A stretch of DNA of 64,000 nt, from contig CALSNT010000009.1 of the NCBI GenBank assembly GCA_943787785.1, positions 62,001 through 126,000 of the forward strand, in the 5' to 3' direction. Made by a program: the position numbers and the translations under genes. A model generated the notes under the pieces. It did not search any database and was not told where the DNA came from. It saw only the letters and a list, made by a program, of their open reading frames with translations. Positions within the stretch are counted from its first letter, which is position 1. Each line of letters starts with the position of its first letter. Of the stretch, positions 8,357 to 17,510 are shown piece by piece. This stretch comes from an uncultured Paracoccaceae bacterium. GTDB taxonomy: Bacteria; Pseudomonadota; Alphaproteobacteria; Rhodobacterales; Rhodobacteraceae.

Positions 8357-9688
8357 ATGGGTCAAGCCATGAAAATCGCCATCGTCGATGACGAACAGGA
8401 CATGCGTCAGTCGATCAGCCAGTGGCTAGCCCTCAGCGGGTTCGACACGGTGACCTATGCCAGCGCCGAGGATGCATTGAAGAACGTCGGGCAGGACTGG
8501 CCCGGCGTCGTGGTCAGCGACATCCGGATGCCCGGCATGGACGGCATGGCCTTCCTGAAACGCCTGATGAGCGTCGACAGCGCGCTGCCCGTCATCATGA
8601 TTACCGGCCACGGCGACGTGCCGATGGCGGTGGAGGCGATGCGCGTTGGCGCGTATGATTTCCTCGAAAAGCCATTCAACCCGGATCGGATGACCGAACT
8701 GGCCAAGAAGGCGACCAGCAACCGTCGCCTGACACTCGACAACCGCGCCCTGCGGCGAGAGCTGTCGGACGGCACGGGGCTGATGAAGAAACTTGTCGGC
8801 TCGTCCCCGGTGATGGAGCGTTTGCGTGAAGATATCCTCGATCTCGGACAGGCCGATGGCCATGTGCTGATTGAGGGCGAGACGGGCACCGGCAAAACGC
8901 TGGTGGCCCATGCGTTGCATGCAGTCGGGGCGAAGTCCGGCAAGAAATTCGTGATTTTCTCCTGCGCGTCGATGGACGAGGCGGACCTGTCCGCCCGCCT
9001 GTTCGGCCCGATGGAAAACGGCGAGGCGCAGCCGCTGCTGGAAGAAGCCCGTGGTGGGACGCTTGTGCTGGAAGATATCGACGCGCTGCCCAAGGCGCTT
9101 CAGGCGCGTTTGCTGACCTGGATCAACGATCAGGGCACGCCGGCCGAAACTCGCATTGTTGGCATTAGCAACCTTCAGGAGCAGGGCAAAAGCAGCGAGG
9201 ACGTGCTGCGTCCAGACCTTTACTACCGCCTCGCCGCAATGAAGATCGTGCTGCCGCCGCTGCGTTCACGCGGCGAAGACGTTCTGACGCTGTTCACCCG
9301 GTTTTCCGAGCAATTCAGTGAAGAATACGGTTGCGACGCGCCCGAGGTCTCGGCGCAGGAAGCAGCGCAGTTGTTGCAGGCCCCGTGGCCAGGCAACATC
9401 CGCCAGCTGGTCAATGTCGCCGAACGCGCTGTGCTGCAGAACCGTCGCGGCAGTGGTACCATCGCCAGCCTGCTGATGGCCGAGAGCGACGATAGCGAAC
9501 CGGCGATGACGACCGAGGGCAAGCCATTGAAAGAGTACGTGGAAGCGTTCGAGCGGATGTTGATCGATAACACAATGCGGCGTCACAAAGGCCTGATCGT
9601 GGGTGTGATGGAAGAATTGTGCCTGCCGCGCCGGACATTGAACGAGAAGATGGCGAAGTACGGGCTGACACGGTCGGATTACCTCTGA
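8357..9688 (+). CDS. dctD: DctD-like response regulator with AAA+ domain lacking the GAFTGA loop
   Basis: The 443-residue protein has a receiver domain with phospho-acceptor Asp55 (SDIRMPGMDG), an AAA+ domain with Walker A GETGTGKT (about 173-181), and a C-terminal Fis-like helix-turn-helix (PRRTLNEKMAKYGL). Where sigma-54 activators have ELFGHxxGAFTGA, this protein reads RLFGPMENGEAQPLLEEA (from residue 214), so the loop that touches sigma-54 is absent. The Walker B acidic pair also reads ED rather than DE (about 236-242). It may therefore act through the housekeeping sigma factor, as known for Rhodobacter capsulatus NtrC, or without ATP-driven remodelling. GGAGGG at 8346-8351 supports the start at 8357. 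Confidence 0.9.
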   Translation: MGQAMKIAIVDDEQDMRQSISQWLALSGFDTVTYASAEDALKNVGQDWPGVVVSDIRMPGMDGMAFLKRLMSVDSALPVIMITGHGDVPMAVEAMRVGAYDFLEKPFNPDRMTELAKKATSNRRLTLDNRALRRELSDGTGLMKKLVGSSPVMERLREDILDLGQADGHVLIEGETGTGKTLVAHALHAVGAKSGKKFVIFSCASMDEADLSARLFGPMENGEAQPLLEEARGGTLVLEDIDALPKALQARLLTWINDQGTPAETRIVGISNLQEQGKSSEDVLRPDLYYRLAAMKIVLPPLRSRGEDVLTLFTRFSEQFSEEYGCDAPEVSAQEAAQLLQAPWPGNIRQLVNVAERAVLQNRRGSGTIASLLMAESDDSEPAMTTEGKPLKEYVEAFERMLIDNTMRRHKGLIVGVMEELCLPRRTLNEKMAKYGLTRSDYL

Positions 9689-10129
9689 TCCGATTGATTA
9701 CCGACTGAACAGTCGCGCGTTCCAAATAGCAATCGCGCGGCTGGTCGCTTTCCCCATTGTCATTTGACACGCGGCCCCTTTATGGTCCGCGCATCCGGCC
9801 TCGGCTGGGTAATGATTTCGCTGAATTGCGTTCGCGCGCCGGGCACAGCGCCCCGCCGGACCAAAACGGACAGATCGGCCAATTGGCCAACCACGAACGC
9901 CCGCGTGCAGGTCTGACCTGTATCGGGATTGAAAATCGACGCTCCACCATGCCGGTAAGCGTCGGGAGAGAAACGCAGTGACACTGAATGCGACGATCAT
10001 GGAGTGGGGGATGGCCAATGACGCCGTCCGGCCCCGCACGACGTCCCTGTGCATTGCCCGAAACAGACACCTTACCCGCTCGATCGCCCCTCCCGGGGGT
10101 GCCCGACGGCTTTGGTGCATTGGAAAATC
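9689..10129 (+). promoter_or_regulatory. Long rne leader with a candidate sigma-70 promoter
   Basis: This 441-bp gap holds no convincing gene. A TTGTCA (9757-9762) and TATGGT (9781-9786) with an 18-bp spacer form a moderate promoter. An alternative TTGACA at 9764-9769 has no good -10 partner. Starting near 9793, the rne transcript would have a leader of about 335 nt. Long structured rne leaders mediate feedback control by RNase E in enterobacteria; that this leader does so is an inference. No known riboswitch was recognised. Confidence 0.35.
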
Positions 10130-12790
10130 ATGGCAAAGAAAATGCTTATCGATGCCACCCACGCGGAAGAAACCCGCGTCGTGGTGGTTGACGGAAACAA
10201 GGTCGAGGAATTTGACTTTGAATCGGAAAACAAACGCCAGCTAGCTGGCAATATCTATCTGGCAAAAGTAACACGCGTGGAACCGTCGCTTCAGGCGGCT
10301 TTTGTTGATTATGGCGGCAACCGCCACGGCTTTCTGGCCTTTTCGGAAATCCACCCGGACTACTATCAGATCCCGGTAGCCGACCGCGAAGCCCTGCTGG
10401 CCGAGGAAATGGAGCTTGCCCAGGCGCAAGCTGAAGAAGATGAAAAGCCCAAAAAGGCAACACGTTCGCGTCGTGGCAGGGGGCGTGGCAAGGCGGCTGA
10501 GGCCAAGACCGACGATGCCGTCGTCACCGCCGAGGTGGCTGAGGTTTCGGACACGGTCGAACCGGCAGCCGAAGCGCAGGCAGATGCCGACGAGATGGCA
10601 AAGGCTCAGACAGCCGAAGTTATCGCAGGGATCCCTGGTATGGATGTGGTTGATCTAGAAGGTGACCCGGCGCCGCAGGACGATGCGACGGCGGAAGACG
10701 CCATCGGTGATGATGAAGCGGAAGACGGCTTCAACGCCGCCGAGCATGCCGCAGAACGTGACGAGAACGTCGAAAGCGTCGGCGACGATGTGACGGAAGA
10801 GGTCCGCGCGCCGCGCCGCCAACGGGCCCGGAAATACAAGATTCAGGAAGTCATCAAGGTTCGCCAAATTCTGCTGGTTCAGGTCGTCAAGGAAGAGCGC
10901 GGCAACAAGGGCGCGGCGCTGACGACCTACCTGTCGCTGGCCGGCCGCTATTGCGTTCTGATGCCCAATACCGCACGCGGTGGCGGCATTTCCCGCAAGA
11001 TCACCAACGCGCCGGATCGCAAGAAGCTGAAAGAAATCGCTGCCGAGATCGACGTCCCGAAGGGCGCTGGTCTGATCATTCGCACGGCGGGTTCGCAACG
11101 CACCCGGACCGAGATCAAGCGCGATTATGAATACCTGCAACGCCTGTGGGAGCAGATCCGCGAGCTGACGCTCAAATCCACCGCGCCGGCGCAGATTTAT
11201 GAGGAAGGCGACCTGATCAAGCGCTCGATCCGCGACCTCTACAATCGTGAGATTGACGAGGTTCTGGTCGAAGGCGCGGATGGCCATACGCATGGCCAAG
11301 GACTTCATGAAGATGATCATGCCGTCCCACGCCAAGAACGTGAAGCTCTACACTGACCCTCGCCGCTGTTCGCACGCTATCAGGTCGAAACCTATCTGGG
11401 CGGGATGTTCAATCCGACGGTTCAGCTGCCGTCGGGCGGTTACATCGTGATCGGCGTAACCGAGGCGCTGGTGGCCATCGACGTGAACTCGGGCCGCGCG
11501 ACCAAAGAAGGGTCGATCGAACAGACCGCGACCGAAGACCAATCTGGAGGCGTCCGACGAAGTCGCCCGCCAGCTGCGGCTGCGCGACCTCGCCGGGCTG
11601 GTCGTCATCGACTTCATCGACATGGAGGAACGCAAGAACAACGCCGCCGTTCGAAAAGCGTTGCAAGGATAAGCTCAAGACTGACCGCGCCCGCATTCAG
11701 GTGGGCCGGATCAGCGCGTTCGGCCTGATGGAAATGTCGCCGCCAGCGCCTGCGCCCCGGCGTGATCGAGGCGACGACGCAGCCCTGCCCGCACTGCCAC
11801 GGCACCGGACTGCTGCGCTCGGACGACAGCCTAGCATTGGCCATCCTGCGCCAGCTTGAGGAAGAGGGCGTGCGCCGCCGCTCGCGCGAGGTTCTGGTCA
11901 AAGCACCCGTCGCAATTGCCAATTATCTGATGAACCAGAAACGCGAGCATGTTGCGCAAATTGAAGCCCGCTATGGTCTGTCGGTTCGGATCGAAGGCGA
12001 TCCCGTGCTGGTCAGCCCGGATTTCTCGGTCGAGAAATTCAAGACGGCGACGCGGAACGTCAAAGCGGTCAGCGCGGCGGTGGTCTCGGTCGATGCCTCG
12101 CTGATGGACGATTTCGACGACGCGGTTGAGGTGGACGAAAGCGAAGCACCCGCTGCGCAGGGGACTCAGCAGCAGCGAGACAACCGAGAGAATGGCGAGG
12201 ATGGTCAGCCGAAAAAGCGCCGGCGTCGTCGGCGTCGCGGTCGTGGGCGCGGTAACTCCGGCGAAGGTCGTGATGGTGACAACCGCAATGGCGACAATCG
12301 CCAGACGGAAAACGGTGATACTGTAGCGGCAGCAGATTCAGAAAATTCTGACGCCAAGGCAGAGGCGACAGCGGCGACAGGTGAAGAAGCACCGGCGTCT
12401 GATGCGCCCAAAAAGAAAACGGCAACGCGGTCCCGATCCCGCTCATCTAGGTCCAAGACCACTGAGGCCCCCGCCGCCGCCGAGGTCGCAGACACGTCGG
12501 AATCAGCAGCGGTTACAGCCGAACCTGCAGCTGACCCGGAGCCCGCCGAGAAGCCAAAGCGCAAAAAACGAAGCCGGGCCAAGCCGAAGGCAGAGGAGGC
12601 CCCGGCGGAGCCTGTTGTGGCCGAAGAAACACCCGAGCCCGTCGCCGAGGAAAAGCCGGCACCAAAGCGCCGCAGCCGCGCGAAAAAGCCAGCCGAGGCC
12701 GCACCTGAGGTGGACGTGGCTGTTGCCGAAGCTGCGCCTGCGGCAGAAGCCAAGCCAAAGCGCAAAGGCTGGTGGTCCATCGGGCGCTGA
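10130..12790 (+). CDS. rne: Ribonuclease E, coding frame broken by five single-base indels
   Basis: This endoribonuclease of mRNA decay and rRNA processing is about 885 residues once the frame is restored. It starts [20 protein letters not shown]. The S1 domain is split by a roughly 140-residue acidic/basic insertion, as in other alphaproteobacteria. The RNase H-like and DNase I-like catalytic parts follow, then the Zn-link CPHCHG (11789-11806) and a low-complexity Arg/Glu/Ala-rich tail with a [14 protein letters not shown] patch ending in KGWWSIGR. The frame shifts at about 11281-11293 (+1), 11355-11362 (-1, C run), 11531-11535 (+1), 11648-11652 (+1) and 11737-11742 (+1). The net change is three bases, so the end returns to the starting frame. 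rne is normally essential, so sequence error is the leading explanation. Confidence 0.9.
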
Positions 12791-12797
12791 ACGCGCC

Positions 12798-13034
12798 TCA
12801 ACCCACCTTGCGAATGAAAAAATTGTGGGCCGTCCCTTTCGGGGCGGTCCCAACCAGTTCATGCCCCGCCTCGGCACAGAAATGCGGCACATCTATTACC
12901 GCCGCCGGATCATCTGATTGCAGTCGTAGCACGGCGCCAGCCGCCATCGCCCCGAGCCGTTTGCGCGCTCGAAGCACGGGCAAGGGGCACAAAAGGCCCA
13001 ACGCATCACAATCTTCATCGAAGTCCATATCCAT
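12798..13034 (-). CDS. TusA-family sulfur carrier protein
   Basis: This 78-residue protein has the TusA/SirA fold signature: an N-terminal ALGLLCPLPVLRARK motif whose Cys16 would carry a persulfide, and a closing GHELVG...AHNFFIRK strand. TusA proteins relay sulfur to tRNA thiolation, molybdenum cofactor or other pathways; the partner here is unknown. It is convergent with rne (7 bp between the stops) and divergent from ccdA, which starts 141 bp away. Confidence 0.85.
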   Translation of the reverse strand: MDMDFDEDCDALGLLCPLPVLRARKRLGAMAAGAVLRLQSDDPAAVIDVPHFCAEAGHELVGTAPKGTAHNFFIRKVG

Positions 13035-13175
13035 TGGCTACCCTGTTCGACTTGGAAGGTGAATCGAAATCAGCCGCAGATGTTACAGCCTCGCCACCGC
13101 ATCGTGACAAACCGTTGAGTGACGCCGCGTGCAACCTCGCATATGTGTCACCAAGACCACTCCGGGGACGCGGCC

Positions 13176-13928
13176 ATGTTCGGCATTGAAATCATCGACG
13201 CATCCTTGCTGCCTGCCATGCTGGTGGCACTTGTGGCCGGCTTGCTGAGCTTCCTCAGCCCCTGTGTCCTGCCCATCGTGCCGCCGTATCTTGCCTATAT
13301 GGGGGGCATCAGCCTGAACGAGATGCAGACTGAAGGGTCCGGAAGGCGCAAGGCTGTCACATCAGCCTTATTCTTCGTCCTTGGTCTATCGACGGTGTTT
13401 TTGTTGCTCGGATTCACCGCCTCGGCCTTCGGCGCGTTCTTCTTGCAGAACCAGCTGTGGTTTTCGCGCGCATCCGGCGTCGTCATAATCATCTTCGGTC
13501 TGCATTTCCTTTCAATCTTTCGTATTCCGTTTCTGGACCGCGAGGCGCGACTGGACGCAGGAAATCAGGGGGGGTCCTCGTTCGGAGCATACGTGCTCGG
13601 CCTCGCTTTCGCCTTCGGTTGGACGCCCTGCATCGGCCCGCAACTGGGCGCAATCCTTTCACTGGCCGCCAGCGAGCAGAACGTTACGCGCGGCACGGCG
13701 CTGCTGGCAGTCTACGCGCTTGGCCTTGGCATCCCATTTCTGTTGGCGGCAATATTCATCCAGCGCGCGATGGGCGTAATGAACCGCCTGAAGCGCCATA
13801 TGGGCACCATCGAAAAAGCCATGGGCGGATTGCTGGTCCTCGTCGGCCTCGCGCTGCTGACCGGAGCCTTCACCCGTTTCAGCTGGTGGCTGCTAGAGGT
13901 GTTTCCGGCGCTTAGTTACCTCGGCTGA
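13176..13928 (+). CDS. ccdA: Cytochrome c biogenesis thiol-disulfide transporter CcdA
   Basis: This 250-residue membrane protein has six predicted helices. It shuttles reducing power from cytoplasmic thioredoxin to the periplasm for haem attachment to apocytochromes c. The first helix carries LSFLSPCVLPIVPPYLAYMGG and a later helix carries FAFGWTPCIGPQLGAIL, the paired cysteine motifs of CcdA. ATG 13176 is chosen because homology starts there; an upstream GTG at 13119 adds only non-conserved residues. The ccmI gene at 45640-46863 belongs to the same process. Confidence 0.93.
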   Translation: MFGIEIIDASLLPAMLVALVAGLLSFLSPCVLPIVPPYLAYMGGISLNEMQTEGSGRRKAVTSALFFVLGLSTVFLLLGFTASAFGAFFLQNQLWFSRASGVVIIIFGLHFLSIFRIPFLDREARLDAGNQGGSSFGAYVLGLAFAFGWTPCIGPQLGAILSLAASEQNVTRGTALLAVYALGLGIPFLLAAIFIQRAMGVMNRLKRHMGTIEKAMGGLLVLVGLALLTGAFTRFSWWLLEVFPALSYLG

Positions 13929-14103
13929 CGGCGCCTTTGACGAGGTTCGGATGCCTCGGGCGGGGATACCCGGGACAAAAAGACCTTATGGCGTTGTTTC
14001 AAGTTCTCGGCTGTCCGAGCTGGAAATTTCGGGCCTGCCTTCACCGTGTCTCCAAGCGCATTTTGCGTTTCCGGGTGGCAGCCACTTCGCTAGGGTGCGC
14101 CGC

Positions 14104-15324
14104 ATGAGCGATCCTGCCGATGCTACACTTCCCGTGCGCCGCCGTCAGGTGATCTATATCCCCGGCTATGACCCGTTCCCGCCCCGCCGCTATCGTGAGC
14201 TGTACCGCACCGAAGGCGCAAAGCAGGCGGCGATTTCCGGGTATCAGATTGCTATGAAGGGCGACCCGAAACAGGGCGGCACGCGCTGGGACGTTCAGAC
14301 GGACATTGAGGGCGTGCAGGTCGAAACCCAAATGCAGGTGATGATCTGGTCTGACATCGTACAGGCCTCAATGGATCGAGGTGTCGCGGCAACCTATTGG
14401 CTGATGGTGCGCACGGCCTGGATCTACATCCGGACCGGTGCATTGCGAGGCTTGATGCGGCTGAGGCCGGGGCCAATGTTCGCGGCCCTCTATCCGGTTG
14501 CGATGTTGCTTGTGCAGCTATTGGCGGCACTAACGCTGGCGATTTCCGTCGGCACGCTTTTGAGTTGGTTCGTGTGGCCGCCTCTGTTTTGGCTAGCCGC
14601 CGTCGTGGTGTCGGTCGCAGTCCTACAGTGGTTCAAGCGCAATGACCGCAGACTCTACGCTTACTACCTGATGCATGATTATGCATTCAGCGCCGATCAC
14701 AATGGCGCGCTTGCACCTGCGATGGCACCGCGTCTGAAAGAATTCGGCGAAAGTATTGCCGCTGCCCTGACCAAAGACGTTGATGAGGTTCTGGTCGTCG
14801 GCCATTCGTCTGGCGCAGATATTGCTGTAATGGTGTTTGCAGACTTGTTGCGGAATGGTCGACTGGACGCAGACGGCCCTGCTGTCTCACTTCTAACCCT
14901 CGGCCAGGTAATTCCGATGACCTCGTTTCTGCCCGAGGCAACACAGTTGCGGACGGATCTGCACTTGATGGCGGCACAAGACCGGGTCGTCTGGGTCGAC
15001 GTTAGTGCACCGGGCGACGGGGCTTCTTTCGCCCTGTGCGATCCCGTTTCTGTCAGCGGCGTCGCGCCGCCAAACAAGCGTTGGCCACTGGTCATCTCGG
15101 CGGCCTTTAGCCAGACGCTTGCGCCTGAAACCCTTGCTGCGACGCGCTGGCGGTTCTTTCGCAGACATGCGCAATACCTCTGCGCCTTCGACAATCCTGG
15201 CGAGTACGACTATTTCCGCATCACTGCCGGCCCAAAAACCTTGGCGGCGCGTTTCGGGCATCGCAAGCCCTCCGCAAGCCGGATTGAAACGCCGCTATCT
15301 CCACACACAAAAATGGCCTCATGA
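14104..15324 (+). CDS. Membrane-bound alpha/beta-hydrolase-like protein, function unknown
   Basis: This 406-residue protein starts at ATG 14104; upstream in-frame codons precede any conserved-looking sequence. An N-terminal strand RRQVIYIPGYDPFPPRRY resembles the first strand and oxyanion region of alpha/beta hydrolases. Two transmembrane helices follow (about residues 124-155 and 160-180). After them comes a nucleophile elbow GHSSGAD with candidate Ser235, and conserved-looking Asp and His residues toward the C-terminus. The stop overlaps the P450 start (ATGA), so the two are probably translated together and may act on one lipophilic substrate. I do not know a characterised homologue. Confidence 0.7.
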   Translation: MSDPADATLPVRRRQVIYIPGYDPFPPRRYRELYRTEGAKQAAISGYQIAMKGDPKQGGTRWDVQTDIEGVQVETQMQVMIWSDIVQASMDRGVAATYWLMVRTAWIYIRTGALRGLMRLRPGPMFAALYPVAMLLVQLLAALTLAISVGTLLSWFVWPPLFWLAAVVVSVAVLQWFKRNDRRLYAYYLMHDYAFSADHNGALAPAMAPRLKEFGESIAAALTKDVDEVLVVGHSSGADIAVMVFADLLRNGRLDADGPAVSLLTLGQVIPMTSFLPEATQLRTDLHLMAAQDRVVWVDVSAPGDGASFALCDPVSVSGVAPPNKRWPLVISAAFSQTLAPETLAATRWRFFRRHAQYLCAFDNPGEYDYFRITAGPKTLAARFGHRKPSASRIETPLSPHTKMAS

Positions 15325-16691
15325 GTTCGCCTGACCAGATCCCGCCAAAACCGATCCCGCGCGATCGTCGGGTCTCACTTTGGCGCTACATGCGCCTGTT
15401 TCGACGCGACATCCTGTCGGCTCAGCCCGCGCATCTTTACCGCGCCTGGATGGCCGAGTTCCGCACGCCCTTTTTCCACAGCTTTCTGGTCAATGATCCC
15501 GCTGTTATCCGAGAAGTCCTGAACGAACGCCCGATGGACTTCCCGAAGTCGGGTCGCGTCGCGGAAGGGCTGCGCCCGTTGCTTGGAAGCTCGGTATTCC
15601 TGACCAACGGCGCGACCTGGCAACACCAGCGCCGGATCATCGATCCAGCGTTTGAGGGTGGGCGTCTACGCGAGGCGTTCCCGGCGATGCTCGCTGCCGC
15701 CCGCGCGGCTGCCTCACGCCAACCCGTCGGAGAGGTTGAATTTGAAGCCCTTGCCAGCCACGCCGCCGCAGACGTCATTTTCCGAACTCTGTTTACGATG
15801 CCTATCGAGGACGAACTGGCCGCCCAGGTATATGAGGCATTCCGCGCCTACCAACGCAGCCAGCCGATCCTGAACCTTGCCGCATTCCTGCCTTTGCCCC
15901 GCTGGCTGCCGCGGTTTCACCGCCGCGATACGAAGGCGAATGCCCGACGCATCCGGTCTCTGATCGGACGGCTCACTGCTGATCGTGCCGGGTTGATAGA
16001 AGCAGGCAATGCGCCGGACGATCTGGCCACAAAGATCATGACGACGGCGGATCCAGAAACGGGCAAGAAGTTCTCGACCCAGGAAATGGTCGATCAAGTG
16101 GCGATTTTCTTTCTTGCCGGACACGAGACGTCGGCCTCCGCGCTGGCATGGTCGGTCTATCTTTTGGCGACACACCCCGAAGTGCAAACAAGGGTCGTTG
16201 CCGAAGCAACGGCATTCTTAGCTGACCCCACCTTCGCTAATCTTTCCGCACTGACTTTCACTCGCGATGTCTTCCGTGAGGCGCTGCGCCTTTACCCGCC
16301 GGTGCCGATGATGGTCCGTACGGCGAAATGCCCCCAGACGTTCAGAGACCGGACCGTGAGGAAGGGGGCACAGATCGTGTTGTCGCCCTGGCATCTGCAT
16401 CGCCACGAGCGCCTGTGGGAGAATCCAGATGGATTTGATCCGGGACGCTGGACCACCGAAGCAGGCCGAAAATGCGCCCGCGATGCCTTTCTGCCATTTT
16501 CGTCAGGCGCGCGGGTCTGCCCCGGTGCGGGGTTTGCGATGCTCGAAGGTCCGCTTCTTTTGGCGCATCTGGTTTCTGCATACCGGCTTTCGCAGGCTGC
16601 CGTGGACTCGCCCATACCTGTCGCCCATCTGACCGTGCGGGCCCAGAACGGGATTCATGTCCGATTCGAAAAACGAGTCCCAACCACGTAA
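15321..16691 (+). CDS. Cytochrome P450
   Basis: This 456-residue haem monooxygenase has the three core P450 marks: the I-helix oxygen-activation motif AGHETSA (Glu269-Thr270), the K-helix EALR, and the haem-binding loop FSSGARVCPGAG with Cys400 as the iron ligand. The layout resembles bacterial fatty-acid or terpene hydroxylases, but the substrate cannot be read from sequence. It is translationally coupled to the upstream membrane hydrolase. No dedicated ferredoxin or reductase gene is adjacent, so redox partners must come from elsewhere. Confidence 0.93.
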   Translation: MSSPDQIPPKPIPRDRRVSLWRYMRLFRRDILSAQPAHLYRAWMAEFRTPFFHSFLVNDPAVIREVLNERPMDFPKSGRVAEGLRPLLGSSVFLTNGATWQHQRRIIDPAFEGGRLREAFPAMLAAARAAASRQPVGEVEFEALASHAAADVIFRTLFTMPIEDELAAQVYEAFRAYQRSQPILNLAAFLPLPRWLPRFHRRDTKANARRIRSLIGRLTADRAGLIEAGNAPDDLATKIMTTADPETGKKFSTQEMVDQVAIFFLAGHETSASALAWSVYLLATHPEVQTRVVAEATAFLADPTFANLSALTFTRDVFREALRLYPPVPMMVRTAKCPQTFRDRTVRKGAQIVLSPWHLHRHERLWENPDGFDPGRWTTEAGRKCARDAFLPFSSGARVCPGAGFAMLEGPLLLAHLVSAYRLSQAAVDSPIPVAHLTVRAQNGIHVRFEKRVPTT

Positions 16692-16833
16692 TCCCCGGTA
16701 AGAATTCGTAAATTCTACCGATTTGGTACGTTCATCCATATCTATCCAGTCACCAATCGGCGGAAGAAAGCGCATCCTTACCCTACGTCAGGAATGGTGC
16801 AGAATTTTGCCCATTTTCAAACAAATTCGTTTC

Positions 16834-16848
16834 TTAATAGATGGTTAA
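16834..16848. promoter_or_regulatory. CtrA box TTAA-N7-TTAA upstream of the first small paralogue
   Basis: A perfect match to the full CtrA site: TTAA at 16834-16837, seven bases, TTAA at 16845-16848. Another TTAA follows at 16855-16858. It lies in a 286-bp AT-rich gap and ends 129 bp before the start codon at 16978. CtrA is the cell-cycle and motility/gene-transfer regulator of alphaproteobacteria. Confidence 0.65.
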
Positions 16849-16977
16849 TAAAAGTTAACAGGTTCGATTTGTATCATCTTTACCACAGGGCTGAACAGAT
16901 TGGTCGCGCAACTATTCGTAGATAGGCAAAACTTCGCTAACAACTAGAGGTTGCATAATTTTTCTGGTGGGATGCTC

Positions 16978-17223
16978 ATGACAAATGAAACGCGGACTCA
17001 GATTGCACAGCCGGCCACAAAAAAACGGCCCTTCCTGAGGCTTGCTTTTCCGGCGCTGAAAGAAGCTCGAATTACCAAGCGCAGTACGATGTCAGAACAA
17101 CTGAGTGAGAGCCACGTCAGGGCGCTGTTTGCTGACGACCTGCAGCAGAAGCCTTTGATGTCCAAACTCCGCCGCGCCGTTCGCGCCCCATCCGATTCGA
17201 AGAAAGCGCTTCGCGGTATGTGA
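16978..17223 (+). CDS. Small basic protein, ALFADDL family (first paralogue), unknown function
   Basis: This 81-residue cytoplasmic protein starts at ATG 16978, with GGTGGG six bases upstream; an ATG at 16972 is also possible. It has three parts: a Lys/Arg-rich leader, a RPFLRLAFPAL segment, and LSESHVRALFADDLQQ followed by a basic tail. The same three blocks occur in the gene at 17511-17717, so the two are paralogues. No known domain was recognised. Both genes have a CtrA box about 130 bp upstream, which suggests cell-cycle or motility/gene-transfer linked expression. Confidence 0.7.
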   Translation: MTNETRTQIAQPATKKRPFLRLAFPALKEARITKRSTMSEQLSESHVRALFADDLQQKPLMSKLRRAVRAPSDSKKALRGM

Positions 17224-17276
17224 ATCGCGCAACAAAATGTCGAGATTCCGGCGATTGTTTCGGATTTCGGTGCAGC

Positions 17277-17291
17277 TTAAGACTTACCTAA
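17277..17291. promoter_or_regulatory. Imperfect CtrA-like site (TTAA-N7-CTAA)
   Basis: TTAA at 17277-17280, seven bases, then CTAA at 17288-17291. It is one base off the full CtrA consensus and lies between the two small paralogues, 75 bp upstream of a perfect site. It could be a weak second binding site or chance. Confidence 0.3.
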
Positions 17292-17365
17292 ATTGCTCTT
17301 GGAGCCGACTGACGTGACGTTAAGGTAAGCTTGCGGGAAAAAGCGGGCTCCGGGATTCATGATTG

Positions 17366-17380
17366 TTAACAAACGTTTAA
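17366..17380. promoter_or_regulatory. CtrA box TTAA-N7-TTAA upstream of the second small paralogue
   Basis: A second perfect site: TTAA at 17366-17369, seven bases, TTAA at 17377-17380. It ends 130 bp before the start at 17511 (124 bp before the alternative GTG at 17505), nearly the same distance as for the first paralogue. This makes the promoter layout part of the duplication. Confidence 0.65.
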
Positions 17381-17510
17381 GTTCACTCCCTCAAAATAGC
17401 TGTTTCTGATTTGCAACATCTGCGGGCCGGATCGGGCTCAAACCCGTTTGGGCCAGCTACGTCATTTGTTATACCAGCTTCGTTGTTAATCAGTTGGGGG
17501 GTGTGTGCCC

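Noticed and set aside
9760-9984. Open frame of 74 codons on the minus strand upstream of rne
   Set aside because: No recognisable family, no clear ribosome-binding site, and composition typical of antisense GC-rich sequence. A short unknown protein cannot be excluded.
10049-10129. Longer N-terminus for RNase E
   Set aside because: The extra residues before [14 protein letters not shown] are Pro/Cys/His-rich and unlike any RNase E start.
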